This document shows, in pieces, positions 52,452 through 62,700 of a stretch of DNA of 64,000 nucleotides (position 1 is its first letter; each line of letters begins with the position of its first letter). The notes beneath the pieces were generated by a model. It saw only the letters and a program-made list of their open reading frames with translations, did not search any database and was not told the origin of the DNA. A program made the position numbers and the translations under genes. The DNA comes from an uncultured Dehalococcoidia bacterium (GTDB lineage: Bacteria > Chloroflexota > Dehalococcoidia > Tepidiformales > Tepidiformaceae): contig CALLPC010000006.1 of the NCBI GenBank assembly GCA_938015525.1, positions 1 to 64,000 of the forward strand. Direction: 5' to 3'.

Positions 52452-53485
52452 TGCGAGTCATCGACCTTCGCAGCGATACGGTGACGAAACCGACGCCGGC
52501 CATGCGCGCCGCGATGGCCGCTGCCGAGGTAGGAGACGACGTTTTCGGCGACGACCCGACTGTGAACCTGCTGGAGGCCCGGGCTGCGGAAGTCCTCGGG
52601 AAGGAGGCGGCCCTGTTCTTGCCGTCCGGCACGATGGCCAACCTCGTCGCGCTCCTCTCCCACACGAATCCGGGCGATGAGGTCATCCTCGGCGACCAGT
52701 CGCACGTCTTCCAGTACGAGGTCGGCGGCGTGGCACGCGTGGCGGGGCTCGTGACACGGACGCTGGCGAACCGGCCCGATGGGACGCTGGACCCCGCGGA
52801 CCTCCGGGCCGCCATCCGGCCGGAGACGGTCCACTCGCCGGGGAGTCGACTCCTTTGTCTGGAGAACACGCACAATCGGTGCGGGGGCGCAGTTCTGCCG
52901 CTTGCGGCGGTGGAAGAGCTCGCAGACATCGCGCATGGCCGGGGCGTCGTGGTTCACCTCGATGGCGCGCGGATCTTCAATGCCGCGGTCGCGCTCGGGG
53001 TTCCCGCTGCAGCACTCGCTGCCCCGTGCGATTCCGTTTCTTTCTGTTTCTCGAAAGGGCTGGGAGCCCCCGTGGGTTCGGTGCTCTGCGGCTCGCGCGG
53101 TTTCATCGCTCGGGCACGCCGGTTCCGGAAGCTCCTCGGAGGCGGCATGCGGCAGGCAGGCGTGCTCGCAGCGGCGGCGCTGTACGCACTGGAACATCAC
53201 CGCGACCGCCTGACCGAAGACCACGAAAACGCCCGGCGCCTAGCGGAGGGCCTCGGGACACTTGGCCCGTTCCGCCCGGTCGCCCCGCAGACGAACATCG
53301 TCGTCGTGGAAGTGGCCGACGGTCGCGTCGACGATTGGCTCGAGGCCTTTGCAGCTGAGGGGGTCCTGGCGGTCGCCTTCGGTCCTGGTCGATTCCGCAT
53401 GGTGACGCACCTCGACGTCGGCCGAGCCGACATCCACGAGGCGCTCGCCCGCATCACACGTCTCGTTGGAGCCAGACAGCGTTGA
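52451..53485 (+). CDS. Low-specificity L-threonine aldolase family
   Basis: IDLRSDTVTKPTPAMRAAMAAAEVGDDVFGDDPTVNLLEARAAEVLGKEAALFLPSGTMANLVAL; SFCFSKGLGAPVGSVLCG. Confidence 0.94.
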   Translation: MRVIDLRSDTVTKPTPAMRAAMAAAEVGDDVFGDDPTVNLLEARAAEVLGKEAALFLPSGTMANLVALLSHTNPGDEVILGDQSHVFQYEVGGVARVAGLVTRTLANRPDGTLDPADLRAAIRPETVHSPGSRLLCLENTHNRCGGAVLPLAAVEELADIAHGRGVVVHLDGARIFNAAVALGVPAAALAAPCDSVSFCFSKGLGAPVGSVLCGSRGFIARARRFRKLLGGGMRQAGVLAAAALYALEHHRDRLTEDHENARRLAEGLGTLGPFRPVAPQTNIVVVEVADGRVDDWLEAFAAEGVLAVAFGPGRFRMVTHLDVGRADIHEALARITRLVGARQR

Positions 53486-54255
53486 ACCTACCGATTCGTC
53501 TCCTCCTGCCGGCGGCAACGGCTGCGGCACTGTTGGCCTCGGCCTGCACCTCGTCGAACGAGCCCCCTTCCGAGCGCGTATTCCTCGGCCCCCCGTGGAC
53601 TGGCGACGAGCGCTACATCTACGACTTGTTGGCGAGCGGGCGGGAGCCGTACGGGTCTTGCGTGCTCGAAACCGATGTCGCGTTCGCCCCGGGGGTCACA
53701 AAGCTAAGCCGCCTGTGCAGCGACGAACCTGGCCCGCACCGGGACGATGGGACCGCGGAGGTCGATAGCCAGACGCTCGAGCCGGCGCGCTCGACACGGG
53801 TCCAGACGGATGCGGAGAAGAGGCGCCGCATCTCGTTCACGGCGACCTACGCCTACCCTGTCGTGAAGTTCGAGGCTGATGACAATGGCAAACTCCGCCA
53901 AACCGAACGGGACCTGCCGCAGCCAACGGACTCGAATGCCGACCCGGCCTACTACGATGACGAGACGATGCTGTGGCTCGTCCGAGGCATCGAACTTCGG
54001 ACCGGGTACGAGGGAACGTACCGCAACGTCTCGGCCGCGACTGGAGCGGTCTTCGACGTCAAGCTCCGGGTTGAAGGTGAGGAGGAGGTGACCGTGCCGG
54101 CCGGGACGTTCCGCACATGGAAGGTCCGAATTAGCACGTCGACCATCACCCAGTTTGCCTGGGTGGAGGCTGAGGCGCCGCACCGAGTCATCAAGGCCCG
54201 CGTGCACGGGCTGCAGGATGTGGACTACGTGCTGACGGGCAGCGAACGACCCTAA
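53482..54255 (+). CDS. Putative lipoprotein of unknown function
   Basis: MNLPIRLLLPAATAAALLASACTSSN lipobox; overlaps upstream stop. Confidence 0.72.
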   Translation: MNLPIRLLLPAATAAALLASACTSSNEPPSERVFLGPPWTGDERYIYDLLASGREPYGSCVLETDVAFAPGVTKLSRLCSDEPGPHRDDGTAEVDSQTLEPARSTRVQTDAEKRRRISFTATYAYPVVKFEADDNGKLRQTERDLPQPTDSNADPAYYDDETMLWLVRGIELRTGYEGTYRNVSAATGAVFDVKLRVEGEEEVTVPAGTFRTWKVRISTSTITQFAWVEAEAPHRVIKARVHGLQDVDYVLTGSERP

Positions 54256-54476
54256 CGAAAGCGAGCAGGACGGGCGTCGCGAAGCCGGGATATGCTGCCG
54301 TCCGGTGCCGGTGCCGCCCCCTCGCCGGGCGCCGAGACTCTTACGGCATGCCAGGACATCGGAGGCTCAACGGTGGATGTTTTTGGGGGTTCGCTTTGCT
54401 TGACACGGCCGGCGCCGGTCATGAAGATGCACCAACGCCTTTACCAGCCAGTCGGCCAGGCAATCGTATAGCCCGT

Positions 54477-55151
54477 ATGCCATCCGTTTTGTTCGTTAGC
54501 CGGGAACCCCGTATGCGCGCCAACGTTAGCGACTATCTTCGCCAGCGTGGCTATGATTCGGCGACGGCCGGCAGTTACGACGAGGCGATGGAACAGCTGA
54601 GCGGGCGCCGTTTCGATGCAGTCGTCGTCGACATCCAGGGGCTACCGCGCGGTGAATCGGGTGCCACGTTTGCGCAGTTCAACCAGTGGCTAGCGCTCAC
54701 CCTGCATCGTCAGCCGCCAGCCATGATTTACCTGCTGCACAAAGGTGCGCGCCGGCCGCACCTCCGAATTGAAGGTGCCGTGATCAAGAAGCCGTTTCCC
54801 CTCGAAGCGCTCGGGGAGGCGCTTCGCGAGTCCGTAGGCGTTCCGGGACGGGACCATCGCGAGCGAGGCCTTGACCTCGACCTTGCGTCGAACACCCTGC
54901 GCTGCGGTGAGCGCCAGGTGCATCTCACCAACATCGAAGCGACGCTGCTCGCATACTTGATGGAGCACGAAGGGCAAACGCTTCATCCCCGTGAGCTGCT
55001 CGTCGACGTCTGGCAATACCGCGACGCGACGGGCGCGAACACGCTGGTGCGTGCCCACGTGAGCAATCTTCGCCGGAAGTTGCGGGAGGTACTGGGGAGC
55101 AGCGACGCAATTCAGACGGTCCGGGGCAAGGGCTACCGGTTCATCGCCTGA
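54477..55151 (+). CDS. OmpR/PhoB-type winged-helix regulator with degenerate receiver domain
   Basis: [38 protein letters not shown]...[60 protein letters not shown]...GKGYRF. Confidence 0.9.
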   Translation: MPSVLFVSREPRMRANVSDYLRQRGYDSATAGSYDEAMEQLSGRRFDAVVVDIQGLPRGESGATFAQFNQWLALTLHRQPPAMIYLLHKGARRPHLRIEGAVIKKPFPLEALGEALRESVGVPGRDHRERGLDLDLASNTLRCGERQVHLTNIEATLLAYLMEHEGQTLHPRELLVDVWQYRDATGANTLVRAHVSNLRRKLREVLGSSDAIQTVRGKGYRFIA

Positions 55152-55164
55152 CGACAGAGGTGGA

Positions 55165-56217
55165 ATGCGCATGAGGCTTGGTCTCAACATCGGTTATTCC
55201 GGCGCCCGCATGGAGCTGCCGCTGGAACTGGTGCGTTATGCTGAATCTTTAGGGTATGACTCGGTCTGGACGGCCGAGGCGTACGGGTCGGATGCGGTGA
55301 CGCCGCTCGCCTACCTCGCCGCCGTGACCAGCCGCATCCGGCTCGGGACCGCGGTGATGCAGATTCCTGCGCGAACCCCGGCGATGACAGCGATGACGAT
55401 GTCGACCCTCGACGCGCTTTCGGGGGGGCGGGTGATCGTCGGTCTCGGCCTGAGCGGACCGCAGGTGGTCGAAGGCTGGCACGGCGTGCCCTACGGCCGC
55501 CCGGCAGTCCGGATGCGGGAGTATGTGCAAATCCTGCGGAAAATCTGGGCGCGTGATGAGCCGGTCACCTTCGAAGGTGAGGAGTATCAGATTCCCTACC
55601 GTGGGCCGGGGGCCACGGGGCTCGGCAAGCCCTTGCGAAGCATCCTCCACGGTCGCCAGCTGCCGGTGTACCTCGCCACGATGGGGCCGGTCAACATCCG
55701 CACCACTGCGGAGCTTGCCGATGGCTGGCTCCCGATCTGGTTCTCGCCGCGGCGGATGTCCATGTTTCGGCCGCACCTCGAAGAAGGCTTCCGGCGGGCC
55801 GGCAACGGGAAGGGCTGGAAAGACTTTGATATCGCCGCCGGCTGTACGGTGGCGGTCGGCGACGATGTGGGGGCACTCCTTGCAGCCCAAAAGCCGTTCC
55901 TTGCTCTGTATATCGGCGGGATGGGCGCCCGCGAGAAGAATTTCCATAACGAGATGGCGGTCAAGTACGGATACGGCGAGGCGGCGAAGCGAATCCAGGA
56001 CCTCTACCTCGCGGGGCGGAAGCGTGAGGCGGAAGAGGCGGTGCCCGACGAGCTCGCCGACGAGATGTCGCTGGTCGGGCCAGTCGAACGCATCCGCCAG
56101 CGCTTTCGCGACTGGGAGGATGCCGGCGTGACGACCCTGCTCGTGCAGACGCGGCAGCCGGAAGCGCTCCGGCTGATGGCGGAACTGACCGGGGCCGGCC
56201 GCGGGGCTGCAGGCTAG
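55165..56217 (+). CDS. LLM-class (likely F420-dependent) oxidoreductase
   Basis: [75 protein letters not shown]. Confidence 0.92.
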   Translation: MRMRLGLNIGYSGARMELPLELVRYAESLGYDSVWTAEAYGSDAVTPLAYLAAVTSRIRLGTAVMQIPARTPAMTAMTMSTLDALSGGRVIVGLGLSGPQVVEGWHGVPYGRPAVRMREYVQILRKIWARDEPVTFEGEEYQIPYRGPGATGLGKPLRSILHGRQLPVYLATMGPVNIRTTAELADGWLPIWFSPRRMSMFRPHLEEGFRRAGNGKGWKDFDIAAGCTVAVGDDVGALLAAQKPFLALYIGGMGAREKNFHNEMAVKYGYGEAAKRIQDLYLAGRKREAEEAVPDELADEMSLVGPVERIRQRFRDWEDAGVTTLLVQTRQPEALRLMAELTGAGRGAAG

Positions 56218-58676
56218 GGCGCGGCACCTGCCCGCTCCCGTTGCCGTTCGTACTTCTTCACGGGGGTCAGGACAATTGGTGCGAGGGGCGGAGCGCCGAA
56301 TGAAGCGATGACGCGCTCTTCCGGCGCTGGTTCATAGGTAGTGGTGCGTTGGCGGGGGACGCGGCCCATGGCGCGGATGAGGCGTTCCATTTCCTCCGGC
56401 GGGAGTTCCTGCCCAAAGCCGGCGCCCGCCGCCCGTGAAATACTTTCGTTCATCAGGGTGCCGCCCATGTCGTTCACCCCTGCATCGAGGCAGGCCCGGA
56501 CGCCCTCCGGCCCCATCTTTACCCACGAGACCTGGATGTTCGTGATGTACGGATGCAGAGCGAGCCGTGCGACCGCGTGCATGAGGACAGCCTCCCGGAA
56601 CGTTGGCCCGCGCCGGGCCCGGCCCTTGAGGTAAATGGGCGCCTCCATGTGAACGAACGGCAGGGGGACGAACTCGGTAATCCCGCCAGTCCGTTTTTGA
56701 AGCTCACGAAGGGCAACCAGGTGGCGCGCCCAGTTCTTCGGCCGGTCGATGTGGCCGTACATGATGGTCGAGGTCGTACGGAAACCGACGCGATGAGCCT
56801 CCTCGACGACGCGGAGCCACTGGTCGGTCGTGAGCTTGTCGGGGCAGAGCGTCACGCGTACCTCGTCGTCGAGCACCTCGGCCGCCGTGCCGGGGAGCGT
56901 GCCGAGGCCCGCCTCACGGAGGCGAAGGAGGAATTCGCGGACCGTGATGCCGAGCGTCTCCGCGCCCTGGGCCACTTCCAGCGGGGAGAAGGCGTGGATG
57001 TGAAGCCCGGGAATGGCCTGTTTCACTGCCCGGAGGATGCGCAGGTAGGTCTCGCCGGTGTACTCAGGGTGGATGCCGCCCTGCATGCACACTTCGGTGG
57101 CGCCACGGTCCCAGGCCTCGCGTGCGCGGCGCACGATCTCCCCGGTGTCGAGGTCGTACGGGGTCCCGCGGAGACTTTCGCTCAGCTTCCCCTTCGCGAA
57201 AGCGCAGAACTGACAGCGGAAGTAGCAGATGTTCGTGTAGTTGATGTTGCGGTTGACGACGTAGCTGACGGCATCGCCGTTGACCGCGGCGCGCAGGCGG
57301 TCGGCCGTCTCACACACGAGATGGTAATCGTCGCCCCGCGCCTGGAAGAGGCGCTCGATTTGGGCTTCAGTCAGGTCTTCCCCGGCCTCGCGAGCATCGA
57401 GGATTGCACGGACCTCTTGGGTGGAAGTATCGATGGGGCGCGTCGGGTCCAGTTTGCGCGGGATGTCGGTACGTGGCGGCGAGGCGGCGGCGTCGCCCGG
57501 CGACCACCCGTCCATGCGTGCGAAACCCTCGGCGTCGATAGCGCGGATGACGGCGGTGCGGAGGGCGGGGTCCTGCCAGCGTTCAGCATCAAGCGCGTAT
57601 GCCGGGTAGACGGGAAGCCGTTCGACGAGCACCTTGCCGCATTCGGCTGTCCGCTGACGAAGCTGTTCGAGGTGTGGCCAGGGCGCTTCCGGGTTGACGT
57701 GGTCCGGCGTGACCGGCGAAACCCCGCCCCAGTCGTTCAGCCCGGCGGCGACGAGCCGCGGGTAGTCGTCGTAGCTGAGGTTGGGCGGCGCCTGGATGTT
57801 CATCTCCGGCCCGAAGATGATGCGGGCGACAGCGATTGACCAGAGGAGGTCGTCCAGGTCGGGTTCGGGTGCATTCGCCATTTTCGTGCCGGGCTTCGCC
57901 CGGAAGTTCTGGACGATGACCTCCTGGATGTGGCCGTACTGGTCGTGGAGGCGGCGGAGGGCGAGGAGGGCTTCGACCCGCTCGCGCCGGGTTTCTCCGA
58001 TGCCGATGAGGATTCCCGACGTGAACGGCACCTGCTGCCGGCCGGCCTCGGCGATAGTCGCGAGGCGGACCGAGGGCCGCTTATCCGGTGACCCGTAGTG
58101 CACGGCGCCTTTTTCGGTGTACAGGCGCTCGGCCGCGCTTTCGAGCATGATGCCCTGGGAGACGGAGACCCGACGGAGGAGGGCGATTTCGTCAGCAGTC
58201 ATGACACCCGGGTTGGCGTGGGGCAGGAGGCCGGTCTCGCGATGGACGAGCTCGGCCATCGCAGCGAGGTAGGCGATGGTCGTCGGGTAGCCCATCTCGT
58301 CCAGTTCGCGGCGAGCTGCGCGGTAGCGCAGCTCGGGTTTGTCGCCGAGGGTGAAGAGGGCCTCGCGGCAGCCGGCTGCCGCGCCGGCACGGGCGACGTC
58401 GAGCACCTGGTCGGGCGTCATGTAGGCGCGCTGGCCGGGCCGCGGGGCTTTCGCGAAGGTGCAGTAGTGGCAGACGTCGCGGCAGAGCTGGGTGAGCGGA
58501 ATGAAGACCTTGCGGGAGTAGGAGATGAGGTTTCGGTGCGCCCGGTCGCGGAGCACCGCCGCGGCTGCGAGGAGGGGCTCCAGGTCGGTCTCCTCGGCGA
58601 GTGCGAGCGCCTCAGCATCGGAAGGCCGAGAGCCGGCGAGGGCGCGGTCGAGGGTCGCGCGGGTCGTAGTGAGCAT
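56214..58676 (-). CDS. fbiC: Fused FO synthase (CofG-CofH/FbiC), F420 biosynthesis
   Basis: Two radical-SAM modules: [12 protein letters not shown] and [17 protein letters not shown]; start approximate. Confidence 0.94.
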   Translation of the reverse strand: MLTTTRATLDRALAGSRPSDAEALALAEETDLEPLLAAAAVLRDRAHRNLISYSRKVFIPLTQLCRDVCHYCTFAKAPRPGQRAYMTPDQVLDVARAGAAAGCREALFTLGDKPELRYRAARRELDEMGYPTTIAYLAAMAELVHRETGLLPHANPGVMTADEIALLRRVSVSQGIMLESAAERLYTEKGAVHYGSPDKRPSVRLATIAEAGRQQVPFTSGILIGIGETRRERVEALLALRRLHDQYGHIQEVIVQNFRAKPGTKMANAPEPDLDDLLWSIAVARIIFGPEMNIQAPPNLSYDDYPRLVAAGLNDWGGVSPVTPDHVNPEAPWPHLEQLRQRTAECGKVLVERLPVYPAYALDAERWQDPALRTAVIRAIDAEGFARMDGWSPGDAAASPPRTDIPRKLDPTRPIDTSTQEVRAILDAREAGEDLTEAQIERLFQARGDDYHLVCETADRLRAAVNGDAVSYVVNRNINYTNICYFRCQFCAFAKGKLSESLRGTPYDLDTGEIVRRAREAWDRGATEVCMQGGIHPEYTGETYLRILRAVKQAIPGLHIHAFSPLEVAQGAETLGITVREFLLRLREAGLGTLPGTAAEVLDDEVRVTLCPDKLTTDQWLRVVEEAHRVGFRTTSTIMYGHIDRPKNWARHLVALRELQKRTGGITEFVPLPFVHMEAPIYLKGRARRGPTFREAVLMHAVARLALHPYITNIQVSWVKMGPEGVRACLDAGVNDMGGTLMNESISRAAGAGFGQELPPEEMERLIRAMGRVPRQRTTTYEPAPEERVIASFGAPPLAPIVLTPVKKYERQRERAGAAP

Positions 58677-58771
58677 GGATGGCCCCGGCGCGGGGTTTCG
58701 GAGTAACTTCAGCAATTGAACTTACCCCTGCGCGCGCGTAGCATAGCGCAACCAACACGCGGGGGCCAGCC

Positions 58772-59239
58772 GTGTCTCAAACGGTGCGCTGTCCCGTTGC
58801 CGCTACGCTCGAACTCGTCGGGGACCGCTGGACATTGCTCATCGTCCGCGACCTCCTGCGGGGTCGGAAACGGTTCAACGAGCTCCGAATGTCGGTCGAC
58901 GGGATTCCGCCGGCGGTCCTGGCGGCACGGCTCCGCGCTCTCGAGGGCGCTGGAGTGGTGGACCGGCGGCCCTACCAGGACCGGCCGGTGCGGTACGAAT
59001 ACCGGCTGACGCCAAAAGGTCACGCGCTGGGCGTCGTGGTGGGGGCGCTGGCCGATTGGGGTCAGCGGTATGCCGATGCGGACCTCGCGCTGGTCGACCG
59101 TGAATGCGGGCACGGCGTGAGCGTCGTCTACCACTGCCCGACCTGCGAGCGGCAGGCGCCTCGGCGGCGGGTTCGACTTGCGGGCCGGGGCGAACCCCTG
59201 TTGCCCCCGGGAGAGACGCCGGCTACCCTGCCGGGGTGA
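58772..59239 (+). CDS. HxlR-family transcriptional regulator
   Basis: CPVAATLELVGDRWTLLIVRDLLRGRKRFNELRMSVDGIPPAVLAARLRALEGAGVV. Confidence 0.92.
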   Translation: MSQTVRCPVAATLELVGDRWTLLIVRDLLRGRKRFNELRMSVDGIPPAVLAARLRALEGAGVVDRRPYQDRPVRYEYRLTPKGHALGVVVGALADWGQRYADADLALVDRECGHGVSVVYHCPTCERQAPRRRVRLAGRGEPLLPPGETPATLPG

Positions 59240-59673
59240 CCCAGCCCCCTCGGCTCATCTACCTTCCCCCTGGAGTTGCCGCCGTGCCGGCGGCACCGGT
59301 CGCGAGTGAAGGTGCGCCGTTCGACCGCAACTTCTTCGAAAGCGTGCTCCCGCCGGCGATTGCCGCGTTCTGTTCGCAAGTGAACTGCGACGTGCCGGTC
59401 GTGGAACTGACGACGATCGACGGCGTGCGACACTACGTGAACGGCATCAGCGGCGTCGCTGACCGGTGGGTTGCCCTGCAAACGTCGAGCCCCGACCACG
59501 ACCACCCCGCTCAGGTGTTCATCCCGTATCAGACGATCTTTCGGGTGGAGATCCACCCGGAGCACGATGTCCGCAGGCAGCGACTCGGATTCTTGACCGA
59601 TGCCTCGCCGGCGGGCCGGGCCCGGCCGGGGGCGAGCGGCCAAGCCCGGACGGCTGCCCGCAAGGCCGAGTAA
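59236..59673 (+). CDS. Hypothetical protein
   Basis: GTG overlaps hxlR stop; VTQPPRLIYLPPGVAAVPAAPVASEGAPFDRNFFESVLPPAIAAFC... Confidence 0.6.
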   Translation: MTQPPRLIYLPPGVAAVPAAPVASEGAPFDRNFFESVLPPAIAAFCSQVNCDVPVVELTTIDGVRHYVNGISGVADRWVALQTSSPDHDHPAQVFIPYQTIFRVEIHPEHDVRRQRLGFLTDASPAGRARPGASGQARTAARKAE

Positions 59674-59674
59674 C

Positions 59675-59686
59675 GAACATCTGTTC
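59675..59686. promoter_or_regulatory. SOS/LexA-type box
   Basis: GAAC-ATCT-GTTC, ends 32 bp upstream of the helicase ATG. Confidence 0.55.
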
Positions 59687-59718
59687 TCCTACAGGCTGTT
59701 CTGGCACAATGGTTGCCG

Positions 59719-62700
59719 ATGACCGCGCCGTCGCCGGCAGCCGACCCGCTCGTCCCGTTCAGCGCGCCGGTTCGGGCATGGTTCTCCGGGGCGTTCGCTG
59801 CGCCAACACCGGTCCAGGCGTTGGGTTGGGAGGCGATTGCCACCGGCCAGCATACGGTGCTCATTGCGCCGACTGGCTCGGGCAAGACGCTGGCTGCTTT
59901 TCTGTGGTGCCTCGACCGGCTGCTCCAGCGGCCCCCGCTCCCAAAAGGGGGGGACGGCAAGGCGCAGCGCGCCGGCGTGTCCGTCGTCTACGTCTCACCG
60001 CTAAAGGCGCTCTCCTATGACATCGAGCGCAATCTGCGTGCTCCCCTGGCCGGGCTCCGCATTGCCGCCATCGGCCAGGGGCTGCCTGACCCGGATATAA
60101 CGGTTGGCATCCGGACCGGGGATACGCCGCCCGGTGATCGGGCGGCATTCCGGCGGCATCCGCCCGACATCCTCATCACCACGCCAGAATCGCTTTATCT
60201 CTTGCTGACGTCCCAGGCTCGTGACGCCCTGGCGACGGTCGAGACGGTCATCGTCGACGAAATCCATACGATGGCATCCACGAAGCGCGGTGCGCATCTA
60301 GCGCTCACCCTCGAGCGGCTGGAGCGGCTCACGGGGCGGGAGTTCCAGCGGATTGGCCTCTCGGCGACCCAGCGGCCGCTGGACGAGGTGGCGCGTTACC
60401 TGGGCGGCGACCGGTCGGTGCGAGTCGTCGACGCCGGTTCGACGCGCATGCTCGACCTCGAAGTCATCGTCCCGCTGGAAGACCTCACGCGACCGGGGGA
60501 CTACGCCGGGCCGGTGCCCGAGAGCGAATTGAGCCCGGAACAGCGCAGCTCGGTTTGGCCGGCCTTCTACGAGGAGATTCTCCGGCTCGTGCGGGCTCAC
60601 CGGTCGACGCTGGTCTTCGTCAATAACCGCCGTCTTGCCGAGCGGATCGCTGCCCGCGTGAACGAACTGGCGGGAGAAACACTTCTGCGAGCGCACCACG
60701 GCTCGGTCTCCCGGGAGCAGCGGTTGGACATCGAGGAGCGGCTGAAGGCCGGTCAGCTCCCCGGGATTGTCTGTACCAGCTCGTTGGAGCTCGGCATCGA
60801 TATGGGGGCGGTCGACCTCGTCATTCAAGTGGAATCACCGAAGAGCGTGGCAACCGGCCTGCAGCGGGTCGGCCGTGCAGGCCACCGGGTGGCAGGCGTC
60901 AGTCGGGGCCGCCTGCTGCCGAAGCACCGAGCCGACCTGCTCGAGTGTGCTGTCGTCGCCCGGCGGATGCGTGACGGGGCCATCGAGGCCACGCACGTAC
61001 CGCGAAACCCGCTCGATGTCCTCGCCCAGCAGGTCGTCGCGGCCTGCGCCGTCGAGGAACTGACAGTCGACGAGCTGCTGGGGATGGTCCGACGGAGTTA
61101 CCCTTTCGCGACCCTGAGCCGTGACCAGCTGGAGGGCGTACTCGGCATGCTGGCCGGCCGTTACCCCTCGGATGAGTTCGCCGAGCTGCGGCCTCGCATA
61201 ACCTGGGACGCGGAGACAGGGCTCGTCGCGACCCGTCGGGACGCGAAACGGCTCGCAATCTTGAACGCAGGGACGATCCCGGACCGCGGCATGTACGGCG
61301 TATACCTGGGCGAAGACGGACCGCGAGTCGGTGAGCTGGACGAGGAGATGGTCTACGAGAGCCGACCGGGGGAGACGTTCTTGCTCGGGGCAACGACGTG
61401 GCGCATCGAGCGCATCACACGTGACCGGGTGATCGTCTCGCCGGCCCCCGGCCAGCCGGGAAAGATGCCGTTCTGGCGGGGAGACGGGGTCGGCCGGTCT
61501 GCTGAGCTCGGCGAGGCTGTCGGCACACTGGTCCGGCGTCTCGAGCGCCTCTCGGAGCAAGAGGCGGCGGAGTGGTTACGGCGAGAATCCGACCTCGATG
61601 CCCGGGCAGCGAGGAATCTCGCCGCGTACATCGCCGATGAGCGGGAGGTGGCGGGTTTCGTCCCGACCGACCGCCGGGTCGTCGTCGAACGGTATCTGGA
61701 CGAACTCGGGGACTGGCGGGTCATACTCCTCTCCCCCTACGGTGGCCGGGTGCACGCTCCCTGGGCGATGGCCATCGAGGCGCGGCTGGCTGCCGCGGGA
61801 TATGGAGAAACGCAGGTCATCTGGGGCGACGACGGCATCGCTATCCGGGCCGGGGGCGTTGAAGACCCACCGCCGACAGAGCTGCTGTTCCCGCCGGCAG
61901 GTGAGGTCGAGGAACTCGTCATCGAGCGGCTGGGCGGGACTGCGCTTTTCGCCGGCCGTTTTCGGGAAAACGCCGCGCGCGCGCTGCTGCTGCCGCGCAG
62001 GCGGCCTGGGGCGAGGGCACCGCTGTGGCTGCAGCGACAGCGTGCCGCGGACTTGCTCGCGGTTGCGAGTAAATACGGCTCCTTTCCGATCGTCCTCGAG
62101 ACCTACCGTGAATGCCTCCAGGACGTGTTCGACCTCCCGGCGCTCGTGCGGCTTTTGCGGGCCGTTGAGATGCGGGAAGTGGAGATTCGGGAGGTAGCAC
62201 TCCGAGATGCCTCGCCCTTCGCTCGCTCCCTCGCACTCGAATACGTTGCGGCGTTCATGTACGAGGGCGACCTCCCCCTCGCAGAGCGGAAGGCGCAGGC
62301 GCTCACGCTGGACCGTGCCCTCCTCCGCGACCTGCTCGGCGAGGCCGACCTCCGAGAGCTCCTCGACCCGGACGCAGTAGCCGCCGTCGAGTTGGAACTC
62401 CAGGGGCTCTCCGGCGTTAGGAAGCCGTCAGATGCCGACGCGCTTCATGACCTGCTGCGCCGCCTCGGGGATTTGACGTCCGATGAGGTAGCGGCGCGGG
62501 TCGCAGCCCCGTCCGCGGCCAGGGGGCTCCTGGAACAGCTTGCCGCAGGAGGCCGTGCCTGCGCCGTGCGTATTGCCGGCGAAGAACGGTGGATTCCCGC
62601 AGAGGACGCGGCGCGCTATCGGGAGGCCGTTGGCGCGGTCATTCCCCAGGGCGTGCCGGGAGCATTCGTCCCGCCTGCTCCGGGCGCGCTCCGGTCGCTC

